The notes: generated from the letters alone by a model not told the origin. Positions 33,489 through 42,804 are shown, counted from the stretch's first letter. The stretch is 64,000 nt of DNA from Pontibacillus chungwhensis BH030062 (GCF_000770675.1 NZ_AVBG01000003.1:186001-250000), one strand, 5' to 3'. Numbers and translations are program-made.

Positions 33489-34184
33489 TTGATCTTTCAA
33501 GGAACCAAACCATCAGATTTTTCAAGGAAATCGTTTTTAATTCTTTTAATAGGCTTTGTTACGATTGGCATGGCCGTTTATTTATTTGCTGAATTAGCAG
33601 AACAAGTAATTGAAGAAGAAAAGTTCGCTTTTGACCAAATGGTTACAGATTGGGTACAAGATATTCAAGCTCCATGGCTTGGCACAATGTTCGGCTGGAT
33701 TACGGAACTCGGTTCTGTCATGCTGCTGACTGTAGCATCTGTTTTATTTGCTTTATTCATTTATTTCTTCACCAAAAAGAGTCGGTGGGTTATTGTCTAT
33801 TTTGCCATAAACATGCTTGGCATTAGTTTACTTACGAAAGTCTTAAAACTTCTATTTGAAAGACAACGACCTGAAGTATTGCAGCAATATGACGGTACAG
33901 GGTTCAGCTTCCCAAGCGGCCATTCAACAGGCTCTATGGTGTTCTACGGCTTTATGATCTATATGGTTTCAACTACGCGGTGGAAAAAGTCCATTCGTTA
34001 TGTATTGAATACCATTTTGGGTCTTTTAATCTTTCTAATCGGATTCAGCCGGGTTTACCTCGGAGTTCACTTCCCAACAGATATACTAGCAGGATTCGCG
34101 TTCGGAATTTCTTGGCTGTTCGTTTGTATCTACGGTTTAGAGTTAACCCTTTGGCGTCAGAGGAGACGACAAAAGAGAACATAA
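33489..34184 (+). CDS. PAP2 family membrane phosphatase
   Basis: 231 residues with about six membrane helices. The three phosphatase motifs are complete: KLLFERQRP (about 120-128), PSGH (about 144-147) and SRVYLGVHFPTD (about 186-197). It probably dephosphorylates a lipid phosphate such as undecaprenyl pyrophosphate or phosphatidylglycerol phosphate at the outer face of the membrane. It starts with TTG, 8 nt after AGGAGG. A bidirectional terminator separates it from the convergent TVP38 gene. Confidence 0.9.
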   Translation: MIFQGTKPSDFSRKSFLILLIGFVTIGMAVYLFAELAEQVIEEEKFAFDQMVTDWVQDIQAPWLGTMFGWITELGSVMLLTVASVLFALFIYFFTKKSRWVIVYFAINMLGISLLTKVLKLLFERQRPEVLQQYDGTGFSFPSGHSTGSMVFYGFMIYMVSTTRWKKSIRYVLNTILGLLIFLIGFSRVYLGVHFPTDILAGFAFGISWLFVCIYGLELTLWRQRRRQKRT

Positions 34185-34220
34185 AAAAACGACACTCTAT
34201 TTCTTAGAGTGTCGTTTTTT
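34184..34220. terminator. Bidirectional terminator between PAP2 and TVP38 genes
   Basis: A 16-bp stem AAAAAACGACACTCTA and its complement with a 5-nt loop. Confidence 0.93.
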
Positions 34221-34221
34221 A

Positions 34222-34920
34222 TTATGAGCTTTGCTTTAAATCCTTAATCTCTGATTTAAGTTGATCCACGTCATACTTCTTCCCTACTGATTTTTTAATA
34301 ATAAGTCCAAGTGAGACCATAACAAGTAGGATAATACCTAATACAATTAGATTTTCTGTTTTTAAAGAAAGAAGACTTGAACCGAAGAAACCAAACATCA
34401 TTGAGCCTGGTATCGTTCCGACAAATGTAGCAAGCAAGAACTTTAGCAAGTTCACTTTCGTTTTCGCACAAATGTAAGTGATAAAATCAAAATTTAAGCC
34501 TGGTATTAAACGAATGAACAGTACAGATTTAAAACCATGTTCCTCCAGGTCATTTTTTAATGCCTTCAGGTTCACTTGTCCTTCTTCTTTCATATGCAGT
34601 TCTTTAAAGAAATATTTCATAGCAATGAAAGATGTGAAAGCTCCCAGAGTGGTACCTAAAATAATGTAGATGGTCCCATTAATAGAACCAAACATGATTC
34701 CGCATGAGATCGCGATAATGGACAGCGGCACTAGTGTAAATGGGCGCACCGCAAAGATTAATAAAAAGATAAAAGGCGCCCAAAAGCCGAATTGGTCTAC
34801 CCAGTCTTTAATTTGCTCCGGCTTTATTTGAAACACATAATGATTTAACGCTACGATCACTCCTGCTGCAATAAGTACGATACTAATTTGAATAACAACG
34901 CTTTTCACTTTTGGATGCAT
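34222..34920 (-). CDS. TVP38/TMEM64 family membrane protein
   Basis: 232 residues with about five or six membrane helices. The DedA-like core contains FAVRPFTLVPLSIIAISCGIMFGSINGTIYIILGTTLGAFTSFIAMKYF (about residues 57-105) and the later RLIPGLNFDFITYICAKTKV segment (about 138-157), which match the conserved [F/Y]xRFxP... and G-rich turns of VTT proteins. These proteins act as lipid scramblases or transporters; the lipid handled here is unknown. Ribosome site AAAGG is 9 nt before ATG. Confidence 0.85.
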   Translation of the reverse strand: MHPKVKSVVIQISIVLIAAGVIVALNHYVFQIKPEQIKDWVDQFGFWAPFIFLLIFAVRPFTLVPLSIIAISCGIMFGSINGTIYIILGTTLGAFTSFIAMKYFFKELHMKEEGQVNLKALKNDLEEHGFKSVLFIRLIPGLNFDFITYICAKTKVNLLKFLLATFVGTIPGSMMFGFFGSSLLSLKTENLIVLGIILLVMVSLGLIIKKSVGKKYDVDQLKSEIKDLKQSS

Positions 34921-35000
34921 AAGAATCGACCTTTCTCTTACTAAGACTTAATAAGGGCGTATCATTCTTATCCCCTAGTGAATTACATGTTAAACCGGCG

Positions 35001-35315
35001 CTATTCACTCTCATCAAAATTATATCGATACCTAGAGAGAGAAACTTTTCCGTCTTGAACCTGAACTCCCTCCTCTTCTAGTGTAGATCTTTGTGTAAAG
35101 ATGGCTTCTTCCCCACCAACCACGATCTCCCCTTTAGCATTTACAACTCTATGCCATGGGAGATTTTCTTTACGACTCATAGAATGGAGAATTCGAGCCA
35201 CTTGGCGAGCGGCTCTTGGGTTTCCGGCTGCTTTGGCAATTTGACCGTAGCTCATGACTTGACCTTCTGGGATTCCTTTTATGATTGTAATAACTTCTTT
35301 CGTGAAAGGTTGCAA
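35001..35315 (-). CDS. Alkyltransferase-like protein (MGMT homologue without active Cys)
   Basis: 104 residues, only the DNA-binding half of O6-alkylguanine-DNA alkyltransferase. The active motif PCHR is PWHR here (W54 in NLPWHRVVNAKGE), the mark of ATL proteins. They bind O6-alkylguanine, flip it out and recruit nucleotide excision repair rather than removing the alkyl group. The helix-turn-helix region is YGQIAKAAGNPRAARQVARIL (about 23-43). The ATG follows AGGGAG. Function by family; no repair genes are adjacent. Confidence 0.9.
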   Translation of the reverse strand: MQPFTKEVITIIKGIPEGQVMSYGQIAKAAGNPRAARQVARILHSMSRKENLPWHRVVNAKGEIVVGGEEAIFTQRSTLEEEGVQVQDGKVSLSRYRYNFDESE

Positions 35316-35460
35316 GATACTCCCTCCTTTTTTACTTCAGTCCAACTCAATTGGGGGATCCTTAGTATGATCCGTCAGCAGACTGCTTTACTACTTTTAT
35401 ATACAGAGAACTATTGATATGTATTTTTTAGTAAAACCCAACTAATCCTCATTATAACTT

Positions 35461-35499
35461 AAAGAAAAGGCAGCTCTCTAAAGAGCTGCCTTTTCTTTC
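35461..35499 (-). terminator. Terminator of the second SDR gene
   Basis: AAAGAAAAGGCAGCTCT and its complement form a 17-bp stem with a 4-nt loop. Confidence 0.88.
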
Positions 35500-35506
35500 T
35501 TAGGGT

Positions 35507-36328
35507 TTATTTTGTCCCTTTTTTCCAACTTTCATCTATAAGCATCTTCCCAGGCCATGTGTAAGCTAGAAGACCACCGTCAGCAGTAATATCCTCACCC
35601 GTTACGTAAGAAGCATCATCAGAAACTAAGAAAAGGGCTACTGAAGCCATTTCACTCGGATCACCTAAGCGTCCCATAGGGGTAACCCACTTCTGTGCTT
35701 CACGGAACTCTTTCCCTTCTTCCTCGTTCTTAGAACCTGCTAATTTATCAACTAGAGGGGTTTCTATGGTCCCTGGCGATATAGAGTTTACGCGAATTCC
35801 TTCACGAGCATAGTCGATCGCCATGGCTCTGGTGAAGTTCGTAATACCACCTTTAGCTGCATTATAACCAGACCGATCCAAATCAGCAGCTTGTCCTGAC
35901 ATTGAAGAAGTATTTATAATCGAACCTCCTTCCTCCAGCATAAGCGGAATCAGAAACTTACTCGCTAAGAATGTCCCACGCAGGTCAACATTTATAATTC
36001 GATCAAATAGTTCCACCGGATATTCATGTACCTTTCCACCCTCTTGATCAACACCTGCATTGTTGAAAAGGATATCAATTTTTTTATATTTCTCTTCAAC
36101 TTGTTTAGCAAATGTCTGGACACTTTCAACGTCTGAAACATCTAAGTAATAAGCTTCAGCATTTCCTCCATTTTCTCGAATTTGCGTTACTGTTCTGTCC
36201 ATCCCATCCTGGTCCACATCAGCACAAATTACTGTAGCCCCTTCTTCTGAAAAGCGCTCAGCTGTCGCTTGACCAATTCCAGTTGCAGCGCCTGTAATAA
36301 CAGCAATTTTATCTTGTAATCTATCCAC
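35507..36328 (-). CDS. Short-chain dehydrogenase/reductase
   Basis: 273 residues. NAD(P)-binding motif TGAATGIG (about residues 12-19), NNAGVD, catalytic Ser in NTSSMSGQ, and YNAAK (about 159-163) for the YxxxK pair, then the PG motif in SPGTIETP. It resembles glucose-1-dehydrogenase or 3-oxoacyl-ACP reductase-like SDRs of Bacillus. The acidic residue after the second strand (CADVD) suggests NAD preference. The substrate is unknown. Single gene with its own terminator. Confidence 0.87.
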   Translation of the reverse strand: MDRLQDKIAVITGAATGIGQATAERFSEEGATVICADVDQDGMDRTVTQIRENGGNAEAYYLDVSDVESVQTFAKQVEEKYKKIDILFNNAGVDQEGGKVHEYPVELFDRIINVDLRGTFLASKFLIPLMLEEGGSIINTSSMSGQAADLDRSGYNAAKGGITNFTRAMAIDYAREGIRVNSISPGTIETPLVDKLAGSKNEEEGKEFREAQKWVTPMGRLGDPSEMASVALFLVSDDASYVTGEDITADGGLLAYTWPGKMLIDESWKKGTK

Positions 36329-36497
36329 TATAAAACCTCCTGTTCATAATCTACTCTTCTATTCCTTATATTAATATTTTTAAAACTTTTTAATAATCTA
36401 GATAAGGATCACATTGACCACTTTCAATAAAACCTTCCTTTAAAGGTTTTATTTGGTATAATAGAACTATATATATTCTGGAGGAGGCTTCTCAACC

Positions 36498-38021
36498 TTG
36501 TTCCAATCGTTTCAACAAAAAATGCTCCTAAACTATTTAATCGGCTCCTTCATCGCTGTATTTGGCGTGGGGAGTATGTTTATTTTTCATACATTAGATC
36601 TCACCTCAAGTGAGATGAATTATTTACTGTTTATCATGAGTGTGTCTGTCATAATCATGCTTTACAGCGAGTTCTTACTTTATTCCAAACACGTCACTCC
36701 CATTCGTAAGATTTTTGCTAGTCGTCATAAGACAACTCAGGCTGATTTACAACTCGCCTATAGAACAGCACACCGATTTCCATTATTAACCGTACAACGT
36801 ATATTAGGTCCGCATTTACTCGGTTTTTCAATTCCCGTCTCTCTCCTAGCTTTTGTTCTTATTAGCTTAGGAGTCCTGAATCTACCAATCTATTACATCG
36901 CATTAGCCTGGTGCGGTGCTATTCTCATTGCGCTTATGCATGCAATGATTGAATTCTTCTTAACCTATCGCTCTATACGACCGCTCATTCAATACATTAC
37001 ATCTGAGAGTTTGGAGCGTTACGGTATGACTTTAAAGATCGACCCAAGGAATCAAGTTAGTATACGCGCGAAACTCTTAGCTAGCGCTGTTTTTACTGCG
37101 TTATTTCCTGTTCTTTTATTTATATTAGCTTCTCAAATCCGCCTTGTTGAAAACGAAGGCCAGATGCTTTCTAACTACTGGAGCTGGGCTTCAATCATTG
37201 TTGTGGTCGTTCTCATTGTTTCTTTATCTGGTGCCATCTTGTTATTTAAAAATATCCAGGACCCTATTACGGAACTAGAAGAACGCTTTGATTCAGTATT
37301 TGAAGGGGATATTCAATCAATGGATAACCTATATGATGACGAGTTCTCTCATCTGGTGAACGGGTTTAATCATATGGTTACAGGGATAAAAGAACGTGAT
37401 AAACAGAATGAACAACTAATAGAAAGTTTCTTTACGGTGTTTGCAACTACTTTAGATGCAAGAGACCCTTATACAGCTGGTCATTCTGAACGAGTAGCTG
37501 ACTATTCAGTACGAATTGCCAAGCGGGCCCGTTTTTCTGATGAGAGGATAGAGTTGTTGAGGAAATCAGCACTGCTTCACGACATTGGAAAGATCGGTGT
37601 TCGTGATTACGTGCTTCTAAAAGAAGGCAAGCTAACGGACGAAGAATTCTCTAAAATTCAAGAACATCCGGTAATTGGCTATAACATTTTAAAACAAGTC
37701 GGTTTACCAGACGATCTTCACCCTATTTTACCAGGGGTCAGGTCTCATCATGAACGTTATGATGGGAAAGGGTATCCGGACCAATTAGCGGGTGAAGACA
37801 TTCCTGTATTTGGACGGTTAATGGCTGTAGCTGATGCGTTTGACGCGATGACCTCAGATCGACCGTACCGCAAGGGAATGCCAATTGAAAAAGCGATGTC
37901 GATTATTGAAGATGGCAGCGGAACTCAGTGGGACCCCTACTTTGCCTCCTTATTCTTAGAAGAGTTGAATTCTACTATGGCAATCGATGAAATAGCGGCA
38001 TCCAAAACCATTCATTCATAA
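36498..38021 (+). CDS. HD-GYP domain protein with membrane sensor and HAMP-like linker
   Basis: 507 residues. The N-terminal half has about six membrane helices, followed by a HAMP-type linker (about 250-300, LFKNIQDPITELEERFDSVFEGD) and a HD-GYP domain (about 310-490). The catalytic HD is in LLHDIGKIG (about residue 361) and the GYP motif is HHERYDGKGYP (about 414-424), both intact. It should degrade cyclic di-GMP, or another cyclic dinucleotide, in response to a membrane or extracellular cue. It starts with TTG behind GGAGGAGG. No cyclase is adjacent. Confidence 0.9.
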   Translation: MFQSFQQKMLLNYLIGSFIAVFGVGSMFIFHTLDLTSSEMNYLLFIMSVSVIIMLYSEFLLYSKHVTPIRKIFASRHKTTQADLQLAYRTAHRFPLLTVQRILGPHLLGFSIPVSLLAFVLISLGVLNLPIYYIALAWCGAILIALMHAMIEFFLTYRSIRPLIQYITSESLERYGMTLKIDPRNQVSIRAKLLASAVFTALFPVLLFILASQIRLVENEGQMLSNYWSWASIIVVVVLIVSLSGAILLFKNIQDPITELEERFDSVFEGDIQSMDNLYDDEFSHLVNGFNHMVTGIKERDKQNEQLIESFFTVFATTLDARDPYTAGHSERVADYSVRIAKRARFSDERIELLRKSALLHDIGKIGVRDYVLLKEGKLTDEEFSKIQEHPVIGYNILKQVGLPDDLHPILPGVRSHHERYDGKGYPDQLAGEDIPVFGRLMAVADAFDAMTSDRPYRKGMPIEKAMSIIEDGSGTQWDPYFASLFLEELNSTMAIDEIAASKTIHS

Positions 38022-38043
38022 TCATTCACGAAGCTATAGAGAT

Positions 38044-38077
38044 AAAGCATGGAATCGATAAAGGATTCCATGCTTTT
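38044..38077. terminator. Terminator of the HD-GYP gene
   Basis: AAAGCATGGAATC/GATTCCATGCTTT stem with a 7-8-nt loop, T-rich tail. Confidence 0.88.
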
Positions 38078-38105
38078 GTTTAATTAAAAAAACTGTTTAG
38101 AACTA

Positions 38106-38366
38106 CTATTTCTTTTGTTGATCATTTATTTGCTGCTGAGCCATCTGAACCAATTCTCGCACCATTTTACCACCCATATTACCTCCGACTTTCCCTGCTT
38201 CTTTAGAGGTTAAGTTTCCATTATATCCCTTATTTAAGGTTACGCCTTGTTCACGAGCTACTTCAAATTTCGCTTCATTTGGATCATTTGATTTAGATAA
38301 CTGAGCTTTTAATTGATCAAGACCCTGTCTTGCTTCGGGTACCAATAACTTATTACGACGAGCCAT
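38106..38366 (-). CDS. Alpha/beta-type small acid-soluble spore protein
   Basis: 86 residues, a typical length. The protein coats and protects DNA in dormant spores. Conserved regions are NEAKFEVAREQGV (about 30-42, the GPR protease cleavage region) and LTSKEAGKVGGNMGGKMVRELVQMAQ (about 52-77). It proves that the host makes endospores. A sigma-G-type promoter lies just upstream, so forespore expression is expected. The lysine- and glutamine-rich ends are usual. It is close to SspA/B/C/D-type proteins, and I cannot say which one. Confidence 0.95.
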   Translation of the reverse strand: MARRNKLLVPEARQGLDQLKAQLSKSNDPNEAKFEVAREQGVTLNKGYNGNLTSKEAGKVGGNMGGKMVRELVQMAQQQINDQQKK

Positions 38367-38387
38367 TTGTTAGCCCCCCTTCTTACT

Positions 38388-38416
38388 TGGTATGCCTCTT
38401 TTTTCTTAGTCTATTC
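38388..38416 (-). promoter_or_regulatory. Sigma-G-type promoter of the SASP gene
   Basis: On the minus strand GAATA (38412-38416) and CATACCA (38388-38394) are separated by 17 bp; one mismatch to the forespore sigma-G -10 consensus. Confidence 0.6.
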
Positions 38417-38509
38417 GGGTGAATGCTTACCACATATGGTAGATGTAATGAAGCACATATTTTCCCCTTTTGAATGTAATACAGTAGTACGATATGAAGG
38501 GGAATAGAT

Positions 38510-39424
38510 ATGTCAAACATGAAACTCATACCGTTTCACCTACAAGAATTATTAGAGCTACGAGATGAAGCTCCAAGAGGTATTGAGATGATTGGGGCTG
38601 ATACATTGTGGAAAGAGGGAATCGAAGGGGAAGGTTCTGTAGTCGCCGTTATTGATTCTGGTTGCCAAATTGATCACCCTGATTTAGAGAATTCCATTAT
38701 AGGCTGGCATAATTTCACGAATGGAAGTCGTAGAGATGTCACCGATGAGAACGGGCATGGAACACATGTAGCTGGAACGATTGCAGCTTCCTTGAATCGA
38801 AAAGGAGTTGCCGGAGTGGCTCCAAAATCAAAGTTGCTGATCTTGAAAGCATTTGATGCTAACGGGGAAACATCTTATCAAACCATCATTCAAGCGATTC
38901 AGTACGCAACGAAATGGAGAGGGCCAAGAGGTGAAAAGGTCCGAATTATTTCCATGTCTTTCGGAGGAAGCAGAGATTACTCTTTACTTCATAAGTCTAT
39001 AAAGCGCGCAGTCGAACAAAATATACTGGTTGTGTGTGCCGCTGGTAATCAAGGAGATGGCAATGCCAGAACCACAGAACAGATGTATCCAGGCTTTTAT
39101 AAAGAAGTTGTTCAAGTAGGTGCCATTGATTATGAGGGACAGATGGCCGATTTCACCAATACAAATGATGAAATTGACCTTGTGGCACCAGGCGTGGATA
39201 TTATCTCCACCTATCCTGGTAATCGATACGCCAAACTCTCCGGCACTTCTATGGCAACCCCACACGTAGCAGGCGCCGCAGCGCTTTTACTCGAAAAAGG
39301 AAATAAGGAATTTGAACGTACCCTAACAGAACCAGAACTCTATGCTTTATTAGTGAAGCATACACGAGACCTAGGCCTACCTAAAAGTGTTGAAGGAAAT
39401 GGATTGATCGATTTACGACGATAA
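38510..39424 (+). CDS. Intracellular subtilisin-like serine protease
   Basis: 304 residues without a signal peptide. The short N-terminal LIPF segment is the inhibitory propeptide motif of Bacillus intracellular serine proteases (LIPY in IspA). The catalytic triad is D49 (AVIDSG), H83 (NGHGTH) and S247 (LSGTSMATP), with the oxyanion Asn180. The length is a little under the usual 310-320. It degrades cellular proteins, usually in stationary phase or sporulation. No partner is adjacent. Confidence 0.93.
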   Translation: MSNMKLIPFHLQELLELRDEAPRGIEMIGADTLWKEGIEGEGSVVAVIDSGCQIDHPDLENSIIGWHNFTNGSRRDVTDENGHGTHVAGTIAASLNRKGVAGVAPKSKLLILKAFDANGETSYQTIIQAIQYATKWRGPRGEKVRIISMSFGGSRDYSLLHKSIKRAVEQNILVVCAAGNQGDGNARTTEQMYPGFYKEVVQVGAIDYEGQMADFTNTNDEIDLVAPGVDIISTYPGNRYAKLSGTSMATPHVAGAAALLLEKGNKEFERTLTEPELYALLVKHTRDLGLPKSVEGNGLIDLRR

Positions 39425-39445
39425 GGAGGGCACTCCCTCCTTTAT
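39422..39445 (+). terminator. Terminator of the intracellular protease gene
   Basis: TAAGGAGGG/CCCTCCTTTA with a 4-nt loop. Confidence 0.75.
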
Positions 39446-39591
39446 CAATATCTTGTGATAAGCTTTTTATGACAAAACTTGCTTCTCTATTTCCCAGGCA
39501 ATGTTTCGACAATATCTACATGGTACTATAAATGATCAATAAATATCCTTATATTACTTTAATCAGTCTCTACAAATGACCCCCTTATTTA

Positions 39592-39626
39592 AAAAAGAGA
39601 CAGCCCTACTAAGAGCTGCCTCTTCT
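39592..39626 (-). terminator. Terminator of the aconitase gene
   Basis: AAGAGGCAGC/GCTGTCTCTT on the minus strand, followed by TTTTTT. Confidence 0.85.
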
Positions 39627-39632
39627 TTATAT

Positions 39633-41573
39633 TTAAGCTTTTTCTTTCGTCCAGTTAATAAGTCCACCTTTTAGCATCATGTCAACTTGACGACTTGATA
39701 ATGTGTGGCGCAATTGCACTTCTTGATTCTTATCTTTCAGTTTCGCGGTAATGGTTTCTCCATTCTTCATAGCTTCCCGCAATCCACTAAACTGAATGAT
39801 ATCACCTTGCTCGACTTTCTCTGCTTCAGCACTTTCTGCGAATGTTAATGGAAGCACCCCAAAGTTCACAAGATTTTGCCAATGGATTCGGGCAAAGTCT
39901 TGTACAATGGCTACTCGAAGCCCCAGATAACGAGGAGCTAGCGCTGCGTGTTCACGACTTGAACCCTGACCGTAATTGTATCCCCCAACGATGGCATGAC
40001 CACCTTGTTCTTTCGTGTCCATCGCTCGGTTGTAGTACGTATCATCTACAATTTCGAAAGTAAATTTACTTATCTCAGGAAGATTACTGCGGTACGGAAG
40101 AACGCGGGCACCACCAGCAAGAATTTCATCAGTCGAAATGTTATCTCCCATCTTCAGTAAGATCGGTAGCTCAAGCTGATCTGGTAACTCGTCCATCTCA
40201 GGAATAGACGCAATATTTGGCCCTTTTACAAGCTCTACGTTCTTCGCCTCATCTTCTGGCAATGGATACTCGAGTAAGCTTGTATCCACTGTAGGATGGG
40301 CTGGCTCTTCAACTTTAGGATATTCACCTAAGTCTCGTGGGTCGACAATCTTACCATACAGTGCAGAAGCAGCTGCTGTTTCCGGTCCACACAGGAACAC
40401 ACTGTCTTCTTTTGTACCAGAACGTCCTGGGAAATTACGCGGCGTTGTACGAAGGCTATTGCGCCCTGTTGCCGGTGCTTGTCCCATTCCAATACATCCG
40501 TTACAACCTGCCTGGTGTAAACGGCCACCACTAGATAAAAGGCTTGCGATATGGTTATCCTTTACTAAGTCCTGAAGCATTTGGCGAGAAGTTGGATTAA
40601 GATCAAACGAAACCCCTTGCGCAACAGACTTCCCTTTTACAATCTCAGCTGCAACAGCAAAATCACGGTATCCTGGATTAGCTGAGGATCCTATATAGGA
40701 TTGATAGATTGGCTCGCCTGCAACTTCACGGACAGGAACAACATTTCCAGGGCTTGAAGGTTTAGCGATTAGAGGTTCAAGCTCTGAAAGGTTGATGGTT
40801 TCATGTAAATCATATTCAGCATCCTTATCAGCTACAAGCTCAATCCAATCCTCTTCTCGTTCTTGACGTTTTAAGTAATCTTTTACAACTTCATCGGAAG
40901 GAAATACAGTGCCTGTCGCTCCTAGCTCTGCTCCCATGTTGGCAATAACGTGGCGATCCATAGCGGATAATTCTTTTAGCCCTGGTCCATAGTATTCAAT
41001 TACTTTTCCAACGCCGCCTTTCACATCATGGCGTCGAAGCATCTCAAGAATGACATCCTTAGCACCTACCCAGTCAGGAAGTTCTCCCTTTACATACACA
41101 CCCCAAACTTCAGGCATCTTAACGTAAAATGGTTCCCCTGCAATGGCCATGGCTACGTCAATTCCGCCTGCTCCCATCGCAAGCATACCCATACAGCCAT
41201 TGGCACAAGTGTGAGAATCGGAACCAAGTAGCGTTTGTCCTGGTTTTGCCAAGCGCTGCATATGAACCGGGTGACTGACACCATTACCAGGACGGCTGAA
41301 ATGTAGCCCAAACCGCTGGGCTGCACTTTCTAAGAATAAGTGGTCATCCGGGTTCTTACTATCTTCTTGAATTAAGTTATGATCCACATATTGTGCAGAA
41401 GCTTCTGTTTTACGATAGTCAAGCCCCATCGCTTCAAGTTCAAGCATGACCATCGTCCCTGTAGCATCCTGCGTTAACGTTTGATCAATCTTTAGCCCGA
41501 TCTCTTCACCAGGCTTCATTTCTCCTTTTACAAGATGATCCTTAATTAGTTTCTGGGTTACATTGTATCCCAT
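39633..41573 (-). CDS. Aconitate hydratase, short (about 645-residue) form
   Basis: 646 residues; the main Bacillus aconitase CitB is about 909. The [4Fe-4S] cysteines are visible in SHTCANGCMG (about residues 119-128) region and GCNGCIGMGQAP (about 350-361). The swivel domain comes last, with GDNISTDEILAGG (about 478-490) and YNYGQGSSREHAALAPRYLG (about 535-554). This is the 640-residue aconitase type found in Aquifex, clostridia and some Bacillaceae. It should isomerise citrate and isocitrate, though a homoaconitase-like side role is possible. Of two adjacent ATGs I chose 41573, 6 nt after GGAGG. No other TCA genes are near. Confidence 0.88.
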   Translation of the reverse strand: MGYNVTQKLIKDHLVKGEMKPGEEIGLKIDQTLTQDATGTMVMLELEAMGLDYRKTEASAQYVDHNLIQEDSKNPDDHLFLESAAQRFGLHFSRPGNGVSHPVHMQRLAKPGQTLLGSDSHTCANGCMGMLAMGAGGIDVAMAIAGEPFYVKMPEVWGVYVKGELPDWVGAKDVILEMLRRHDVKGGVGKVIEYYGPGLKELSAMDRHVIANMGAELGATGTVFPSDEVVKDYLKRQEREEDWIELVADKDAEYDLHETINLSELEPLIAKPSSPGNVVPVREVAGEPIYQSYIGSSANPGYRDFAVAAEIVKGKSVAQGVSFDLNPTSRQMLQDLVKDNHIASLLSSGGRLHQAGCNGCIGMGQAPATGRNSLRTTPRNFPGRSGTKEDSVFLCGPETAAASALYGKIVDPRDLGEYPKVEEPAHPTVDTSLLEYPLPEDEAKNVELVKGPNIASIPEMDELPDQLELPILLKMGDNISTDEILAGGARVLPYRSNLPEISKFTFEIVDDTYYNRAMDTKEQGGHAIVGGYNYGQGSSREHAALAPRYLGLRVAIVQDFARIHWQNLVNFGVLPLTFAESAEAEKVEQGDIIQFSGLREAMKNGETITAKLKDKNQEVQLRHTLSSRQVDMMLKGGLINWTKEKA

Positions 41574-41723
41574 CATTGGCCTCCTTCATAAGCTTGTTCC
41601 TATTCTTCTTAATTTTCTATTTATTCTTTACCCTGTAATCGATACCATCAATCTATTCTTTGCTGTAAAATTACAATATTTGTACGATCCCGGTATGCTT
41701 GTTGCTGATCGAAAAGAAACAAA

Positions 41724-41745
41724 AAAAGACCCTCAAAGGGGTCTT
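41724..41745 (-). terminator. Terminator of the 41755 gene
   Basis: AAGACCCC/GGGGTCTT-type stem (one mismatch) followed by TTTTTTT on the minus strand. Confidence 0.75.
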
Positions 41746-41754
41746 CTATGTCAA

Positions 41755-42171
41755 TTAAGATTCTGCTGTTTGTCTCTCATTTACAACTTCATTGATTAGT
41801 GAATCCAAGAAATCAAACATGAAAGCTGGAGAGTTATTCTTAATTCGCTCTCCAATTTCAGTCACTTCGATCCCTTCAACTTGATCCACTTCCCTCAAAA
41901 AGCTACGCAGCCCATCAATGGTTGGGATGCTCAAAGCATACTGTACAATGTCCTCCATCAACTGACTTCTGAATGCATGACGCTCCAAATGGTCTCCTAT
42001 AGATTGATAGAGGAGTTGAAGGTGCTCTAGCGTAAGAGGCACTATTTTTTGATCCTCACCTTTACCAATAGCAATTTGATAATCGCCGTTAAAGGAAAAG
42101 GTTATATGTAGTGAGTTATGTATGGAATCCGTGTAGTCTTCGAACACTCTAGTGAATGCCTCAAGCTGCAT
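41755..42171 (-). CDS. Cytoplasmic protein of unknown function
   Basis: 138 residues with mixed alpha/beta pattern and no membrane segment or known motif. The first half (residues 1-60) has two amphipathic strands with SLHITFSFNGDYQIAIGKGE; the second half is helical and acidic. The ATG at 42171 is 6 nt after AGAGGTG; the GTG at 42180 is an alternative. Flanked by its own terminator. I do not recognise a family. Confidence 0.6.
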   Translation of the reverse strand: MQLEAFTRVFEDYTDSIHNSLHITFSFNGDYQIAIGKGEDQKIVPLTLEHLQLLYQSIGDHLERHAFRSQLMEDIVQYALSIPTIDGLRSFLREVDQVEGIEVTEIGERIKNNSPAFMFDFLDSLINEVVNERQTAES

Positions 42172-42244
42172 CTTTCCCACCTCTTCTTTTATATATATGA
42201 AACTTGGTTAGTTTCTAACAGTCTAAGTCGTTCAGTCAAGCACC

Positions 42245-42272
42245 AAAAAACTGCTTCCATTCGAAAGCAGCT
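42245..42272 (-). terminator. Terminator of the 42275 gene
   Basis: CTGCTTTC/GGAAGCAG stem followed by TTTTTT on the minus strand. Confidence 0.8.
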
Positions 42273-42274
42273 TC

Positions 42275-42643
42275 TTAATTATTGTACCATTTTACTTTTT
42301 GACGTAATACTTCAAGTACAATTTCATCGAACAATGTCCACCAAACGTGCATTCCGCTACTCTCTGGATGGAGAGCTTGAAAGTACTTAGAACCTCGTAT
42401 TAACACGATATTATTATGAGCTTTTGCTTTTTTCCAGAACTGCCATTCTTTCAGAATCCAAGACCATACTTCTTCCTCATCTTGTTTCCAGTCAAACCGC
42501 ATTAACTCATATAAGCCCTCCGCTTTCATTGGGTCCCAATTTTTCACTTTAGGCTCTTTCAATGCATCGTGTTTTTCAGCATAATTGACTAGCTCTTCAT
42601 CAAAACGTGCACTTAACATTTGAATAAAAGAGATCCGCTCCAC
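42275..42643 (-). CDS. Tryptophan-rich cytoplasmic protein, unknown
   Basis: 122 residues, mostly helical, with an unusual number of tryptophans (EEVWSWILKEWQFWKKAKAH at about residues 57-76 and HVWWTLFDEIVLEVL near the end). It starts with GTG, 9 nt after GAGG. The segment around FQALHPESSGMHVWW looks like a folded soluble domain. I do not recognise a family with confidence; small YpoC-like proteins were considered. No functional link with neighbours is evident. Confidence 0.55.
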   Translation of the reverse strand: MERISFIQMLSARFDEELVNYAEKHDALKEPKVKNWDPMKAEGLYELMRFDWKQDEEEVWSWILKEWQFWKKAKAHNNIVLIRGSKYFQALHPESSGMHVWWTLFDEIVLEVLRQKVKWYNN

Positions 42644-42804
42644 CTATGTCACCCTCTTTCGATGTCCCTGCTATTTGAAATCATTACCTCAACAGTACGT
42701 TCTCCCAAATAATATCCCTATTTTAACTGATAATAAAACCTATTACCAAAAAAAGCAACCCCCTTCAAAAAATCCCATTGTATCAACGCTCAAACGTTTA
42801 TCAC

